The position numbers and the translations under genes are program-made. Below are positions 1 through 12,311 of a DNA stretch of 64,000 bases, piece after piece. Below the pieces are notes generated by a model, which was given only the letters and a program-made list of their open reading frames with translations, ran no database searches and had not been told where the DNA came from. This DNA is from Botryotinia globosa. Lineage: Eukaryota; Ascomycota; Leotiomycetes; Helotiales; Sclerotiniaceae. The stretch is taken from positions 2,119,001 through 2,183,000 of the forward strand of contig RCSZ01000011.1 of the NCBI GenBank assembly GCA_014898425.1. The letters run 5' to 3'. Within the stretch, counting starts at the first letter, position 1. Each line of letters begins with the position of its first letter.

Positions 1-482
1 GACCTTCCAGGATCGCAGTCTGCTTTACCCTCTAGAGGCTGGTCAGACGATTTGTGTTATGGTACTGGTGTGACATACTTGACGGCGCTGACTGTGGGGG
101 GTGCTTGGGGATTGCAAGAGGGTTTGAGGAGGTCTGCGACACAACCGCCAAAGTTGCGATTGAACTCGGTGCTGAATGCTGTTACGAGACGTGGGCCATT
201 CTTGGGAAACTCCGCAGGAGTAATTGCTATGGTTTACAATGGGTTTAATTCTTTTATTGGACATATGAGGGGTAGACATGACTCTGCGAATAGTGTTCTA
301 GCAGGTGCGCTCAGTGGGATGATCTTCAAAAGTACAAGAGGAGTTAGACCTATGATGATTTCCGGCGGAATTGTGGCTTCTGTAGCCGGCGCATGGGCAG
401 TAAGTACACATTTGAACTTGCGCCCTCTTCATTCAAGTTTACTGACAATACTTTCAAGGTCGCAAGAAAAGCCGTATTCTAA
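1..482 (+). CDS. TIM23: Mitochondrial import inner membrane translocase subunit Tim23, 3' part
   Basis: This is the channel-forming subunit of the TIM23 presequence translocase, which imports matrix proteins across the mitochondrial inner membrane. The 5' end lies outside the window. Frame 1 is open from base 1 and reads LPSRGWSDDLCYGTGVTYL, a typical Tim17/Tim22/Tim23 family entry into the membrane domain. It continues through GGAWGLQEGLRRS and the glycine-rich helices (GMIFKSTRGVRP). A 59-bp intron (400-458) has a GTAAGT donor, a CTGAC branch site and a CAAG acceptor. The last exon (459-482) gives the C-terminus VARKAVF followed by TAA. Without splicing the frame would run on to an unrelated tail, so I prefer the spliced end. 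Family assignment is confident; only the N-terminal portion is missing. Confidence 0.93.
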
Positions 483-1080
483 ATGACTACATAACGACAA
501 ACCCCCTCTTCCATGACGAAACTCCGACCTTATGATTTCAAGATCCGCGCATCAGCGAATATCCTCCATTACTCTAAATAGAACCAGGTTTCTTTAGCGT
601 ATTAGCACATATTGTTTTGTGCTTTGTCATTATAATAGATTTTGTTAATTGGCGCGGGTTGCATTAGCGGGTTCATCTCTCCTCTTTACCCCAGAAGGGC
701 ATATGTAACATAGATGGGAAAGGTATGGGGAGTAATTCAGAGTCATCGAATTTCAGATCTGGTGCTGATTTCTCGAGAATGTTTAAGGTTGTATTGGTTG
801 CACCTTCCTCCTATGAGATGAACCTAGCTCACCAGAACCATTCTTTACGGTGAAAAAAGCAACAGAATCAACAATTCGCAGTGTTTAAACCACCACCTCA
901 GGCACAGCTCTATGCATTCTTCCGTACTAGATAGTTATAGCGGCTACTGCCGTAATTATATTGTGCTCAATCTTCTTCCGCTTATTATTTAAAATTCTCT
1001 TCGATATTTTCAGTCCCTCTTCTAGCAAATCCAATTTCAACAATCTCTTTGAATCAACACAGAAAACAATAGTCATCATC
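483..1080. other. Intergenic, TIM23 3' flank and upstream of next gene
   Basis: There is no coding signal here. It presumably holds the TIM23 3' UTR and the promoter and leader of the next gene. The reading frame that opens upstream of 1081 has a hydrophobic, low-quality N-terminus, so I treat it as leader. Confidence 0.5.
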
Positions 1081-2430
1081 ATGAATTCATCTCCCCCTAT
1101 AGAAGCCTCTTCGGAAAGGTCCCATTCGCCTGCTGAAGTTAAGCACATGATCTTTTTTAGTCTTTTAAAAGAAGGAAGAGGCGCTCCAAAGGGTATTCCC
1201 TCTGCGACTTTGACAACCCTTTCGATATACGATCCCAACCCGGCTTTTATATTTGCCGCTTCTATGTCACTAGGAGAGGATGAAAGTCTAGAGTCAATTG
1301 TTGAGAAAGCTGCAATAGATAATGCTAAGTGTGACAAACTACGCGAGGATATACGATGGTATCTCAAACACCCCGATGCTGAAAATATGAGAAAATCAGT
1401 CGAGACGCTTCTTGATGAGGATATCATGGCGAGGGGCCTTTTAAGGAAGGATCCAGACATACTCAAAAGAACAATTTTGGCAAAGGTACAAATCTCGACC
1501 TTTATTTTTGTTATTTTCAGTGTAAATCCCGCACACAATCGTTACATCAGTATTTGCTAACTTTCATAAATGAAGGCGTTTCTTCTTGTGGAGGATTTCG
1601 AGCGAGAAAGACTCGACATTAAAGCTGAGAACGAAAGTCATGATTTTGCAATTCAATTAGTGACTTTGATAAATGGCTGGGGGGAAGCTTCTCAGGTCAA
1701 CTTGCTGTATTTCAAGTACAAGACATCTTTCGAAAGATTTGAGCGTACGCTCAAGGATGAAACTCGAAGTAGCAAGATTCCACCCGAGAGCATCGTATTG
1801 CCTGCTCTCTCTTGGCCATCTGTTAGTTTCGGGGCTGAAGAAATCTTAACGTGCAACGAGAATCCCGAGAACACATCTGGTACTCAGAATACAAACCAGA
1901 GTGGCATATTGACAAAGAATTCCGAATCCATTCAGAAACCACCAGCAACAGCAGGACGAGACCACGCTGATAAGGGCTTCAATCTTGCGGATGGTCCATG
2001 GATGTATCGATTACCACATACAGGTAAAGATCCTGCTAACAAACCAGGGTGGCGACCCATCAGGGATAAAGATGACTATACGGGTATGCTCGACGGCATC
2101 CGCTGTGTCAACTTCAAGTATACAGAGTGGGGACAGTCAACGAAATGCAGTGTCATGATCATGCATGTAAGCACACCCCGTTGATCAGCTTCCGTATCCC
2201 AATGCTAATTATCATGTCTCAACTAGTCGTTGGATCGAGACTGTCAACAGAGATATTTTGATAGACGTGAAGAGGAGCGCGCTTACAGTGCAGAATGGGA
2301 GAAGGAGCTGGAAGAGGCTGGATTCTTCGATGACGAGGGTGCCGTTGGTGAATACGGAGATGATTGGACTGAAAATTGGAATAAAATCAATAAGCCTCTC
2401 CAAAAACCCGCACGGGGGACGAAAGCCTAG
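1081..2430 (+). CDS. Unrecognised 399-aa protein, three exons
   Basis: I do not recognise a family. The model is exon 1 at 1081-1485, exon 2 at 1576-2166 and exon 3 at 2227-2430, all joined in phase 0, giving 399 residues. Intron 1 has donor GTACAA, a perfect TGCTAAC branch at about 1555 and an AAG acceptor 15 bp further on. Intron 2 has donor GTAAGC and a CTAAT branch. I chose ATG 1081 because it follows an ATC-rich leader and precedes a plausible polar N-terminus (MNSSPPIEASSERSH). The protein is acidic and charged. It has a low-complexity middle (about residues 230-270) and an acidic C-terminus rich in E and D (EEERAYSAEWEKELEEAGFF). No signal peptide or membrane segment is visible. The same frame stays open for 88 codons after the TAG stop at 2428-2430, so the true 3' structure may differ. 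Confidence 0.6.
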
Positions 2431-3457
2431 GTGTCTGGTAAGAAAGGACGGCAACTTGATAATTTTAGTTCGCATCGCTGGAATCGAGAGTCAGGAGTTT
2501 TTGAGGTGCAAGTCTCAATCGAATGTTTGATTGCGCATCCATACGTAGCAATTTCTTCAAACTCTTTTCATCTCTTCAAGCAGGCACAATCTCTTTCCTT
2601 TGAATTAACTACAGCACTTCATGAGCTCATGAACTACCGACAATATACTGGTGATAAAGGAGACAGAGAACTACACATGGAATTGGGAGTTAAATAAGGG
2701 AGCTTGTTCGAGCCCATGGTTCCATATTGTGCAGCATGAAGTTGTTTTCGGTGTATTCACTTCAAATTCTGATAAAGCTTACTAAAAATTGAAAAATGAC
2801 CAGATGATACTTACTCTATGCCGACAGGAGCCTTGAAAATTTCACAACCCATCTCTCACAAAAAATCAGTCTTTGTCTCTCCAAGTCGAATCAACCCCCA
2901 ATACTAGATTTGATGACAATTGTAGTCTTTTCGAATTTTATCAACACTGGGTACCACACCTGAAGAGGTTGTTAATATGTGTATCCCATGCTGGCCCTTT
3001 ACAGATGTATATCTCGAGGAGGAGAAGAAGAAAGACAATAGAAGTATTATGGTGTTCGATCCTAACACACGTCGATGGGTCCAAATTGGAGGTGTAAGTC
3101 AACTTGTTTGTTCCTTCCTTTCTTGCTTCTCGCATTCTTCTCATTTCTTCCATCCAAAAACCTACCTATCTAGTAGGCTCTAGTCTCTTTTCATTTGCTG
3201 CGAGTTTGGTCATTGGTACCCGTGTCATTTATCAATACAAAGCAAAAATTCACTTTATCGCTTCTCTTCCTGCCTCAAATTTATACTTGAGTGATTTTGC
3301 AAACCAAAACTCCACAGCTCGAACATTGAGCCATTCCATGAACCCAACAACTCAAGAATCAATTTCTATATCTCAACTTCTGAGAGATATAGGAATAAAC
3401 TACATCAATATTACAACCAACAAAGTAATCTCAATACTCCAAAGCATCCAAGCAACA
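2431..3457 (+). other. Coding-like remnants between two spliced genes
   Basis: Two stretches look partly coding but do not make a secure gene. At 2431-2697 the frame of the preceding gene is open again after its TAG. At 2926-3090 there is an exon-like block, with TAG acceptor at 2925 and GTAAGT donor at 3091, encoding CIPCWPFTDVYLEEEKKK and a following FDPNTRRWVQIGG. It may be an exon of either neighbour, of a separate small gene, or a relic. 3100-3457 looks like a pyrimidine-rich leader for the gene that begins at 3458. Confidence 0.3.
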
Positions 3458-4225
3458 ATGACTGAAGTACCAGTCCAAAACTTCCAACCCCAGGTTCCAG
3501 ATACTACTGCTGGACCTCACGAACACACCTACATCCCACGCGCTGACGGTGCCATCATTGTTAATGGTGTTGTCTACGTTCGAGAGACCAAGACTCCAAT
3601 TCCAGTCGTACCAGCACCTGCCATGCCATCTGTTCAATCTCCCAACCTCCAACAATTTTATGCTTTTGCTGCAAGTTCAATCCCTGGGCCCCTTCTCTAA
3701 TCACGTTGCTTTTGCGCAAGTAGCGCATGAAACTCTTCTCTTACATCAACATCGCAACTTCTTGTCTTCATTGCTAACACGTCTTCTTCACTATAGGCAG
3801 CTCAACAACATCAACATGTTTACCCTCAACCCGTCTTCCAACCTTACTCCCACAACCCGTATCTTCAATTCGCAGGCAACAATCAACAAGTACCTTTCGG
3901 CGCAGGCTATGTTCCCCAGCCTGCCATGGGCACATACGGAGCTACCGGTAGTGAAATTCAATTGCAACAGATGCAGATACCAGAGGCGAGCAAGAAGCAA
4001 GATATGAAGCCATCTGATGATGATCCTTTCCGCATGTATTGGGTTCGGGAGCTCGACGATACCTGGACTCAGAGAAACAGAATGACAATTGACAGTGGTG
4101 ATATCGGCAAGATTAGAGTAAGTTTCATGCTTCGTTGTGATTTTGGTATGTCGCTGATCAGTGGTTTCATCATGTAGTGGTATGTAACTGATGGTGTTTT
4201 CTACGCCGCCAGATTGCCTGAATAG
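3458..4225 (+). CDS. Unrecognised 193-aa Q/P-rich protein with a GC-AG intron
   Basis: I do not recognise a family. The model is 3458-3670, 3797-4117 and 4178-4225, all in phase 0, giving 193 residues. The first intron starts with GCAAGT, a non-canonical but well-known GC donor. It has a TTGCTAACAC branch at about 3771 and a CTATAG acceptor. The second has GTAAGT and ends CATGTAG. The protein starts MTEVPVQNFQPQV and contains a conserved-looking block around HTYIPRADGAIIVNG. It then has a proline/glutamine/tyrosine-rich middle and a compact end with FRMYWVRELDDTW and WYVTDGVFYAARLPE, where a tryptophan-rich fold is plausible. There is no signal peptide or transmembrane segment. Unspliced reading would stop at 3700 with an unrelated tail, which is why I favour the GC donor. 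Confidence 0.6.
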
Positions 4226-5715
4226 TTTCAAGATTGATGGCGACAAGTGATTCATAGGCAGTCATTAAAAGGTGATGGAATATTACAATATTTCATCATT
4301 CTTCCAAATCCTATGAAATCTCGAGTCGAAATCTCTCCAGTCAGTTTGTGATCCTCGATTTTTACTACAACATACGAACGTTACGCAATAATACCTGGGA
4401 CGGAAGAATGATAGGATGAAGGTGGTGGCGATGATGATAATTTTAAGGACACAGCTCGTCATGGCAATATGGGTCACTTACTTGATTTGGGTTTAATGCT
4501 TCATTTCTGCGCATGATATATGCACTACTTATGATTGCTCATATTTTGCAGCGAATATTGGCTGTCGCCTGGATTTATAGGGTTTACGTATAGGCTTTTG
4601 ATCAATACATCTCAACTCTCCAAAGAATGCATACTTGCAATGTGATGATCTAAGCTACCTCATATCCGTGAACATATATGTGCAGAAGTCATTACTTTGT
4701 TTGGGCAGAAAAGGAAGCCCACCTTTCATCCGGATCACAGTATTGACATGATGTGAGGTCCACCAGGTCTGCAGCACAGCCTCTGTGGACCAATAGTGGC
4801 TGAACTAAGATATCCAACGGATCCATATTGGAGTTAGTGCCTTTCAGCAACCACACCTCATATTATATCCACCTCGAGACCAAATCGACCCGAATAGGTA
4901 TTTGCAGTTCGAGAATTGTGTACTCTAACAGACTGTATACATGTAGTTCTACGACTAACTTCCGGAATTCATAGATTGACCCTTGCACTTTTGATACAGA
5001 CAACTGACATCAAATCAAATGCTCGGTCACGAATGTCCGTGAGCATCGATTAGATGTCCGGTTGACGTTTCAAAGATGGAAAAGAAAGGGCAAATGCGAC
5101 CGCCACTTTATGATATCTTTCAGGAGTGCGGATCAGATCTTGAGCTTCCTAGATGTGATGCTCCTTATCATCTACCGATACCATGGCTTCGGTAGCTTGT
5201 TCTGTTTAGTTCTTCAACTAAATGTTTATTCCACACATGCATGAAGAATCTTCGCCGCAGTACTGTTTCATGGAGTATGCGCATTGCCTTTCTGGCTTTG
5301 AAGCTTATTCAAGGTTAATTTCGCGATATTGATGGCGATTAGGCATGAGGGATCATTCGATGTCAACATTCATGCTTTCCTTTGAAGCAAGCGCTGAAGA
5401 GTATATTTGAATGTCCACGTCCCAGAATTCATCAATTGTTCTAGGAAAATTACGCAACCTGCTTCCACTATTCTGATCTCCACTATAATGCTGGGAGTCA
5501 TGGATGTGTTGAGGCGAAATCCCATATGATGTCCTTCCCCGGATCAATGGCGCTTCATGTAGGTCTGAAATCAAGCCGTGCTCTAATCCGGGATTTTGGA
5601 ATTTGAATGTTAGTGCTTAATGTGGGACACTATTGAATCGCAATGACTTATATACTATGTATCCCTTGGATCTCTTTTCTCTTCAGACCGTTGATTGATC
5701 TCCGTGTTATTCATC
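4226..5715. other. Intergenic, 1.5 kb
   Basis: I see no gene. Short open frames here have no recognisable motif or splice support. The last few hundred bases are the presumed promoter and leader of the OPT transporter. Confidence 0.5.
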
Positions 5716-8597
5716 ATGAACTCCTCACTAGAAGAAATGTTGGCTGGCCCGACGGCAACCTTCTATGAACGAGTCCAGGGTGATCGGGATTCAAATCCTA
5801 GGATGGATGATGTTAATAGTAGTAGTAGAGATGTAACGGAGGGGATTTCGATGGCTAGACTTAGACCAGATCCAGTAACGGATTTGAAAGCAAGACTCTC
5901 ACTATGGGGTTTGTTCGCATGGTTTTCAGTACATGGGCAACAAGCTTATACAGAGATAGATCCTAATTACCCCGAGGACGAAAAGGTGTTGAAAGTCCCG
6001 GACAAGTCGTCTTTTGGTGATGATGATGATGCCTACACAGCAGTCGAGGAAGATTCTCCATACCCGGAAGTCCGAGCCGCAGTCAAGAACTATGATGAGG
6101 ATGTACCCGCGAACACAATTCGCGCCTGGACTATCGGATTGTTGCTGGTAGTCGTTGGAGCATCGATGAATACTCTATTTTCTCTTCGATCTCCTTCGAT
6201 CGGTCTAGGCGCGTTGATTGCTCAGATTATCGCTTGGCCTTTAGGTCATGGATGGGCCAAAGTCATGCCAAAGAAGCAATTCAATACCTTTGGGTTGAAG
6301 TGGTCGTTGAATCCGGGACCTTTCAATATCAAAGAACATTCCATCATTGTCGTTATGGCAAGTGTAAGTTTCAGCGCAGCATATGCTACTGATATCTTGC
6401 TAGCCCAAATTGCGTTCTACAAACAAGATTTTGGGTTGGTTTTCCAAGTACTTTTGGTTGTTTCAACCCAATCTGTTGGTTACGGTATTGCTGGCATCTT
6501 GCGCAAGTTCTTGGTGTAAGTACTCTATCCAAATTCCTTTTTCATTGTTACGACTTAACTTGTGTTTTACACCGGCTTTCCATCCACTGTGCTATCTTTC
6601 TTGGGCATTGGTTAACCCGCATATCATATTCCGTCTGAAATGCTTATGTAGCACGCGCACTCTTTGATAAGCATCTACTAACACATGACTCAGGTATCCT
6701 GCAGCCATGATCTGGCCCGCCAATCTCGTCAGCGTCACCCTAATGAATGCCATGTACGAAAATAACGAGAGACCCGATCCAACTATCTTTGGAGGTTCAA
6801 TCCATCGCTACAGATGGTTTGGATATGTTACTGCTGGTGCATTTGTGTGGTACTTTGTTCCTGGATTCTTGGCTCAATTCCTATCGGTTTTCGCCTTCGC
6901 TACTTGGATTGCCCCAGACAATGTTATTGTTAACCAATTATTTGGTGGTACGAGTGGTCTTTCTCTCATACCATTGACCTTTGATTGGACTCAAATCTCT
7001 GGGTTCATAGGGAGCCCTATGATTCCTCCGTAAGTAACGCCCAGTGTTGATTCTTTTTTTTAATGTACTAATTTATATTATAGATGGCATGCAATTGCTA
7101 ATACCCTCATCGGAATGGTCTCATTCTACATAATTGGTGCATCGATTATTCATTACTCCGGAGCATGGAGTTCAGCATTCTTACCCATGAGTGATAGCGC
7201 TACTTACGATAATACCGGAGCTGCATACAATACTACCAGAATCCTGACCGAAGATTTTACTCTCAATCTTGCGGAATACAAAGCATACTCACCCCTATTT
7301 CTGTCAACTACTTTTGCTATCTCGTACGGACTGTCATTTGCAGCCATTTCTTCATTGATTGTTTACACATATCTACACCATGGCAACCAAATCTGGGCTC
7401 AATTCCGTAATAGCACCAAGGAACAGACTCCTGATATTCATATGAAGGTATGTGTGCTTTATTCTCTCGTCTCTCGTTTGAAATCACGCAATACTAAGCC
7501 TCTTCACAGATGATGCAAAAATACCCCGAAGCTCCAACTTGGTGGTACATGTCTCTCTTCATCATAATGGTCGGACTTTCCTTCATCGCCATCCTTGCGT
7601 TCCCCACCAATCTCACCTGGTGGGCTTTCCTTATTGCCCTGGGAATATCGTTCTTCTTTGCATTGCCCATTGGCATTATTCAGGCAATCACCAATACCCA
7701 AATCGGATTGAACGTATTGACGGAATTTATCTTTGGATATTTGCAACCCGGAAAGCCGCTGGCTTTGATGATTTTTAAAACCTATGGGTATATTACCATG
7801 AGTCAGGCATTGGGGTTCGTGAGCGATTTGAAATTTGGTCATTACATGAAGGTATGCATTTTCTCCTTATTCCCCTTCCGTGATCTCGTCCCACAGAGTC
7901 CCTCCCGCCATTTCTTGAATCCCTCGCTTACCTTTTTTGGCCTTAGATTCCACCAAGAACAATGTTCATGGCCCAAGTAGTCGCAACAACCTTTTCCTGC
8001 TTCATCCAAGTGGCAGTCCTCAACTACGCCCTAAAAAACATCCCTGATATTTGTACTCCACACCAACCATCCCATTTCACCTGTCCAGGCGGTCGCGTTT
8101 TCTTCTCAGCATCCATAATATGGGGTCTCATTGGTCCCCAACGCATCTTCTCTCCAGGTCAAATTTATTCCGCCCTATTCTGGTTCTTTGGTCTCGGAGC
8201 AATCGTTCCCGTGATCTTCTTCCTCCTATCCAAAAAATTCCCCAAATCACCAATCAAATATCTAATGGCGCCCCTGATCTTCGGCGGCGCAGCAGCAATA
8301 CCACCCGCTACCCCTCTCAATTATCTCAGCTGGGGAATCGTCGGATTCATCTTTCAAAAAGTCATCAGGCAGAAGTATTTCGGATGGTGGAGCCGCCTTA
8401 ATTATTTGACGAGTTCGGCCCTGGATTTGGGATTGGCGTTGAGTACGATCTTTATTTTCGTAGCTTTTACGGTTAATGGGGTGGAGGCGCCCAAGTGGTG
8501 GGGGAATACTATTGTGGGGAATACACTGGATGCACAAGATGCGGCAGTGCAGAAAGTGGTGGGTGTGGGCGAACATTTTGGTCCGCAGGTCTGGTGA
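5716..8597 (+). CDS. OPT-family oligopeptide transporter
   Basis: This is a plasma-membrane, proton-coupled importer of small peptides or related compounds. The model is five exons: 5716-6515, 6694-7029, 7084-7447, 7510-7851 and 7947-8597, giving 830 aa, a normal length for the family. The soluble N-terminus holds the conserved SPYPEVRAAV block (about residues 114-123). The signature NPGPFNIKEH lies at 199-208 and is followed by many hydrophobic helices. Later OPT landmarks are YPAAMIWPANL, GFIGSPMIPPWHA and KIPPRTMFMAQV, each reconstructed exactly across a splice junction. The introns use GTAAGT or GTATGT/GTATGC donors. ATG 5716 is preferred over an upstream TTG in frame. Substrate (tetra- or pentapeptides, glutathione, siderophore-like compounds) cannot be told from sequence. 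No broken residues were seen. Confidence 0.94.
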
Positions 8598-9530
8598 TTA
8601 TTGAAGTGTCTGGGAAAGGGATAATTTATTTTTAAACGAGTTTGGCACTGGGCGTGGAGGAGTTGACGGGATTTGGCTATTGGGGGCTTGCCGCTGTCGG
8701 AACATGCACAAGTTTGGATGATTGGAGTCAGTGGCGGGGAATGAGGTAATCGGAAAGAGGAGCTGGAGAGGATATATGTAGTAATGGTTATTTCGCTTCT
8801 TGCATATTCTTAATGTAGTATTGTAGGTATCTAATGTATCGAGTTTTCTTACCCCTTGTTCTTGTTTGTCACAAGCGACATGAATGATAGACCTGCAGCG
8901 TATTCTCTAGAAGACGGTCTTTAATATCCCTTCCGAGACTATGGATTTGAATCGCCAAGTTGAGTTCCCCAAGTAGCTCCGCCCAATATCTTGCTGTGTT
9001 TCATCCACAAAAGAACGTGGAAAGCGTGTTATGCTAAACTATGCATTGTTTCCTCCCTTTCCCCTGCTGTGAATTTCACAATGATGATATTGCAATCAGA
9101 ACAAAAAATGTAATGGAATAGATTTATGCACTGCATACATCTGTTCTGCTGCAGTATTGCCACGGATGTAGGCTTTACTAGGAAAATTCATCACTCTCCA
9201 GCCCTTGGTTTGGAGCCACCAATGAGCTCTACCTCGTAGGTAAAAGCTGGATATGGGTTGAGAGGAATTTTGGTGTTTGCACTCAAAAGAGCATACTCAT
9301 AGTAACTTTCGCGTTCAACATCAATAGTCGTCAAAGGGTATCATTTCCTATCGTTTGCTCCATTCCCCTTTAGCTTGCACCGGATGGTAACAGCTGTTCC
9401 ATGTATTATACAATAAGATATAATTAAGAGTTCTTTTCCGGTTGCCTAACGCCTGAGGTTATCTCCAAAAGAAACATGCCTCATGAGATTTTTGTACCCT
9501 CAGCAGTCAATCAAATCCCTCATTACATAC
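8598..9530. other. Convergent intergenic region
   Basis: This lies between the 3' ends of the OPT transporter (+) and the capping enzyme (-). I see only AT-rich 3' flanking sequence and no coding signal. Confidence 0.55.
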
Positions 9531-10691
9531 TCATGCAGCAGCAGCGGCGGCTTTATTCTCCGCATCTCTTCTCTTCCATGCATCTCTGATGCGAGGTGCA
9601 GCAGCAATTAAATCCTTCTCCGTAACACGATCCCTAATGCTTTCGATAACGCTCTCCACCGTGCTTGTATGATTTGCCACCTCTTTATCGTCTCTGAACT
9701 TCATGTATCTCCATCTCTTCTTGTCATCCATGTAACATTCTACTATTCGGTCGTTGAGCGGTTCGTTAAGTTCCTTCAGCTTCTCCCATTCCTCTGATTC
9801 TAGATGCATAGTTCCATACCATTCATCCTTTCCATTCCCTGCATTGACGAATAGGTTACAGACAGGAATCGAATCGTAATCAACATATTGTTCTGTATTC
9901 CCTTCTGCGAGATCCATCGCATCGGGTTCAACGGTGGGGAAATCAAGCCCGAGTTTGAAATCGATGCTGTTCTCGTTTTCGGGCTTCCATTTCAATATAT
10001 TCTGATCTGTTCCATGTTTATATTCCGAACTCCTGCATGTAAAAATCAAGCCATCGTTTCCGTGCGGCAAGTTAGGTAAGGTTTGTCGAAACATCATTTC
10101 CATCGCATAGCCAAATTCCATACGTTTTAACTCCATCAAGAAGTGGAAGTAGGGTATCTCTTGGGGGAAATTTCGCAGGAGATCTTGGTAGGGCGAGAAG
10201 ATCCTCTCCGAGAAATATGCAAGTCGTTTATCGAGTGTGCGATTCATAAGACTGTTTCCATCCAACACCATACAGTCGAAGACGAGGAATTTCGGCTGCA
10301 TCCCATTCGGTGTCTTATCCATTACCAATTCCCCATCAATCAAAGTCTTTCTATGGAATCCTTCGATATCGCGAGGGATAGGAAAATGCAGGCTTCCTTT
10401 GGGTACATACCAATAGTCATTCCTCCTATCGATCAAATAATGACATTCTTCGTGGGCCTCATCGTCGGTCAGATAGAGTAGGTAACGAAAACCATCTGAT
10501 TTCTCGCACACGTAATAATCTTGTCGCGTCAATTCATCGAGATGACGTCTGGTGAAACTGACAGGCTGTGCGCCGGGGAAACTGGGATTGGATCGATTGA
10601 GTAGTTGCGCGACTTCTCTTCGCATGTGAAATAATATTTCGCCCTGTGCCTGGATACCAGGAGCTTGGATATCGTGGACGGGACCGCTCAT
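9531..10691 (-). CDS. CEG1: mRNA-capping enzyme guanylyltransferase (Ceg1-like)
   Basis: This nuclear enzyme transfers GMP from GTP to the diphosphate 5' end of nascent RNA polymerase II transcripts. It is a single exon of 386 aa, slightly shorter than budding-yeast Ceg1. The covalent nucleotidyltransferase motifs are in order. Motif I is EKSDG, with the lysine nucleophile at residue 64. Motif III includes LIDGELV (117-123) and FLVFDCM (135-141). Motif IV is HGNDGLIF (210-217) and motif V is LKWKP (233-237). An OB-fold-like C-terminal part follows, with DRIVECYMDDKKRWRYMKFR, and the protein ends in an alanine run. Fungal capping enzymes of this type lack the triphosphatase domain, which is a separate protein. 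Nothing looks damaged. The start codon is the first ATG and gives the expected N-terminus. Confidence 0.95.
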   Translation of the reverse strand: MSGPVHDIQAPGIQAQGEILFHMRREVAQLLNRSNPSFPGAQPVSFTRRHLDELTRQDYYVCEKSDGFRYLLYLTDDEAHEECHYLIDRRNDYWYVPKGSLHFPIPRDIEGFHRKTLIDGELVMDKTPNGMQPKFLVFDCMVLDGNSLMNRTLDKRLAYFSERIFSPYQDLLRNFPQEIPYFHFLMELKRMEFGYAMEMMFRQTLPNLPHGNDGLIFTCRSSEYKHGTDQNILKWKPENENSIDFKLGLDFPTVEPDAMDLAEGNTEQYVDYDSIPVCNLFVNAGNGKDEWYGTMHLESEEWEKLKELNEPLNDRIVECYMDDKKRWRYMKFRDDKEVANHTSTVESVIESIRDRVTEKDLIAAAPRIRDAWKRRDAENKAAAAAA

Positions 10692-12311
10692 TTTGTTGAT
10701 TGGCTATGTATAAGGATATTGATATGGATATGGGATTGTGCAAATGCGATATATTGTATTTGAGATTGAAGAGTCACAGCTGTTCGAGGCTGAGCTGGGT
10801 TGTAAGTAGAGTGGTAGTTTAATCAGATCGTTTGCTGGAATTTTTAGTGGTTTGGTAAGGCTGAAGATCAATCGGCATTTAGGTTAAAGTTTTGGCCGAT
10901 ATGCTATTTTTATGGGCTAGAACAAGTCGCTAATACCTGGGTACTACCATTATATTGTTCTAGATGAGACGGGTTACATTGGATCATCTCATCCTTCCTT
11001 CGCGAGTTCTGTCTTGTTGTCTTGTACAGTAGATATAGTTGTTTGTTCGAATGTGACAGAGTTGTCTGTTCCTTCTGATCTATCATCTTGGCCAATCCTT
11101 CTGTTTTGTTCATTCACAGCTTCAATGAAAAGGGGCATTGAGGTTGAACCTTTCTTTCTTCTTTCCATGGATCACCAATCGATCAAGTATCCTCTAAGCA
11201 AACTACTACGTATCATGTTGCCTCAGGGATGGACAACTATCACCATCTAGTCTCACTCAATTGAAGATATCGTGGTCGGTCATATCATTGTCAATCTTTC
11301 CATTCCTGGCACATTGCATCTGAGCAACCCCTATACCCTATCTTCGCTAATCCTTATGTTGTAGGAATTTCGAGACTAGGTACTCATTTACTTGCTATCA
11401 TTATTAGTGATTGAAGTAGTCTTTGTGTGGCATAGCCGATTCATCATAATTGAGGATCTTCGCCCGTTAATCATAGAGGACTGGCTTTTCGTTTTGCGAA
11501 CATTGACATTGAACTAAACAATGCATCATGGTCGGCTCGTACCGGTTTCCTCCCTTCCCCTCACAGCCACACCCGTAACGTAGCATTGAGCGAACTCCTA
11601 ATAAATGCTCCGAAGATATAATTACGCATCACTAGTTGTACTTCAGAGCCTTCACTGCGTAACACAATGATCTTTCCAAAACCGCCGTCCAGTACAACAT
11701 TACACGCTCATATAAATAAAACCCCATCCTATTCTATTAATCTAGACAGCCCCCTCCGCCTCCTTCATCCTCTTCATTCCTCTCCATGCAGTGTAAGTCT
11801 GACGAGCAAATCTCGTGATTTTTATTCCCAACACGAGAACCCCGAGAACCCGTACCTGACATCATGAATCGCATCTCGTATTCCTGCAGATCGTACTCTG
11901 CGTTGGAGGCTTGGCAAAGAGGATGGCAGCGAACGAACCAATGAGATGGAAGAATCGTTAGCGATTATTGGAGATAGAGGTGGCTAGGCGATCGACATTT
12001 CGGATTATGCTTGTTTTGAGTCTTGACTGTAAAATGTGCACACTTTAGATTTGAACGCTGTTGTCTATGGCCTGTTGAATATGTGAGATGATGTATTAGG
12101 CACATGGGACGGGAGTGTAAGAATGGGATGGGGCACGGAAAATTTGGTATATAGGAATAAGGGTTCTGCTGCGTCGTAAATCTTGAAGATCATTAACACA
12201 AGTGAAATTATTTGAATTTGTTAGTTACAACATCATCTCATTCGAACAATCAGACCTCATCACTGCACCTCGCACAAACAAAGCTTCCCAAAACCCCATA
12301 CAAATACGAAA
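10692..12311. other. Intergenic, 1.6 kb
   Basis: No gene is supported. It contains the divergent upstream regions of the capping enzyme and of the small secreted-protein gene. A TATA-like GGTATATAGG sits at about 12149, roughly 160 bp before the start at 12312. Confidence 0.45.
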
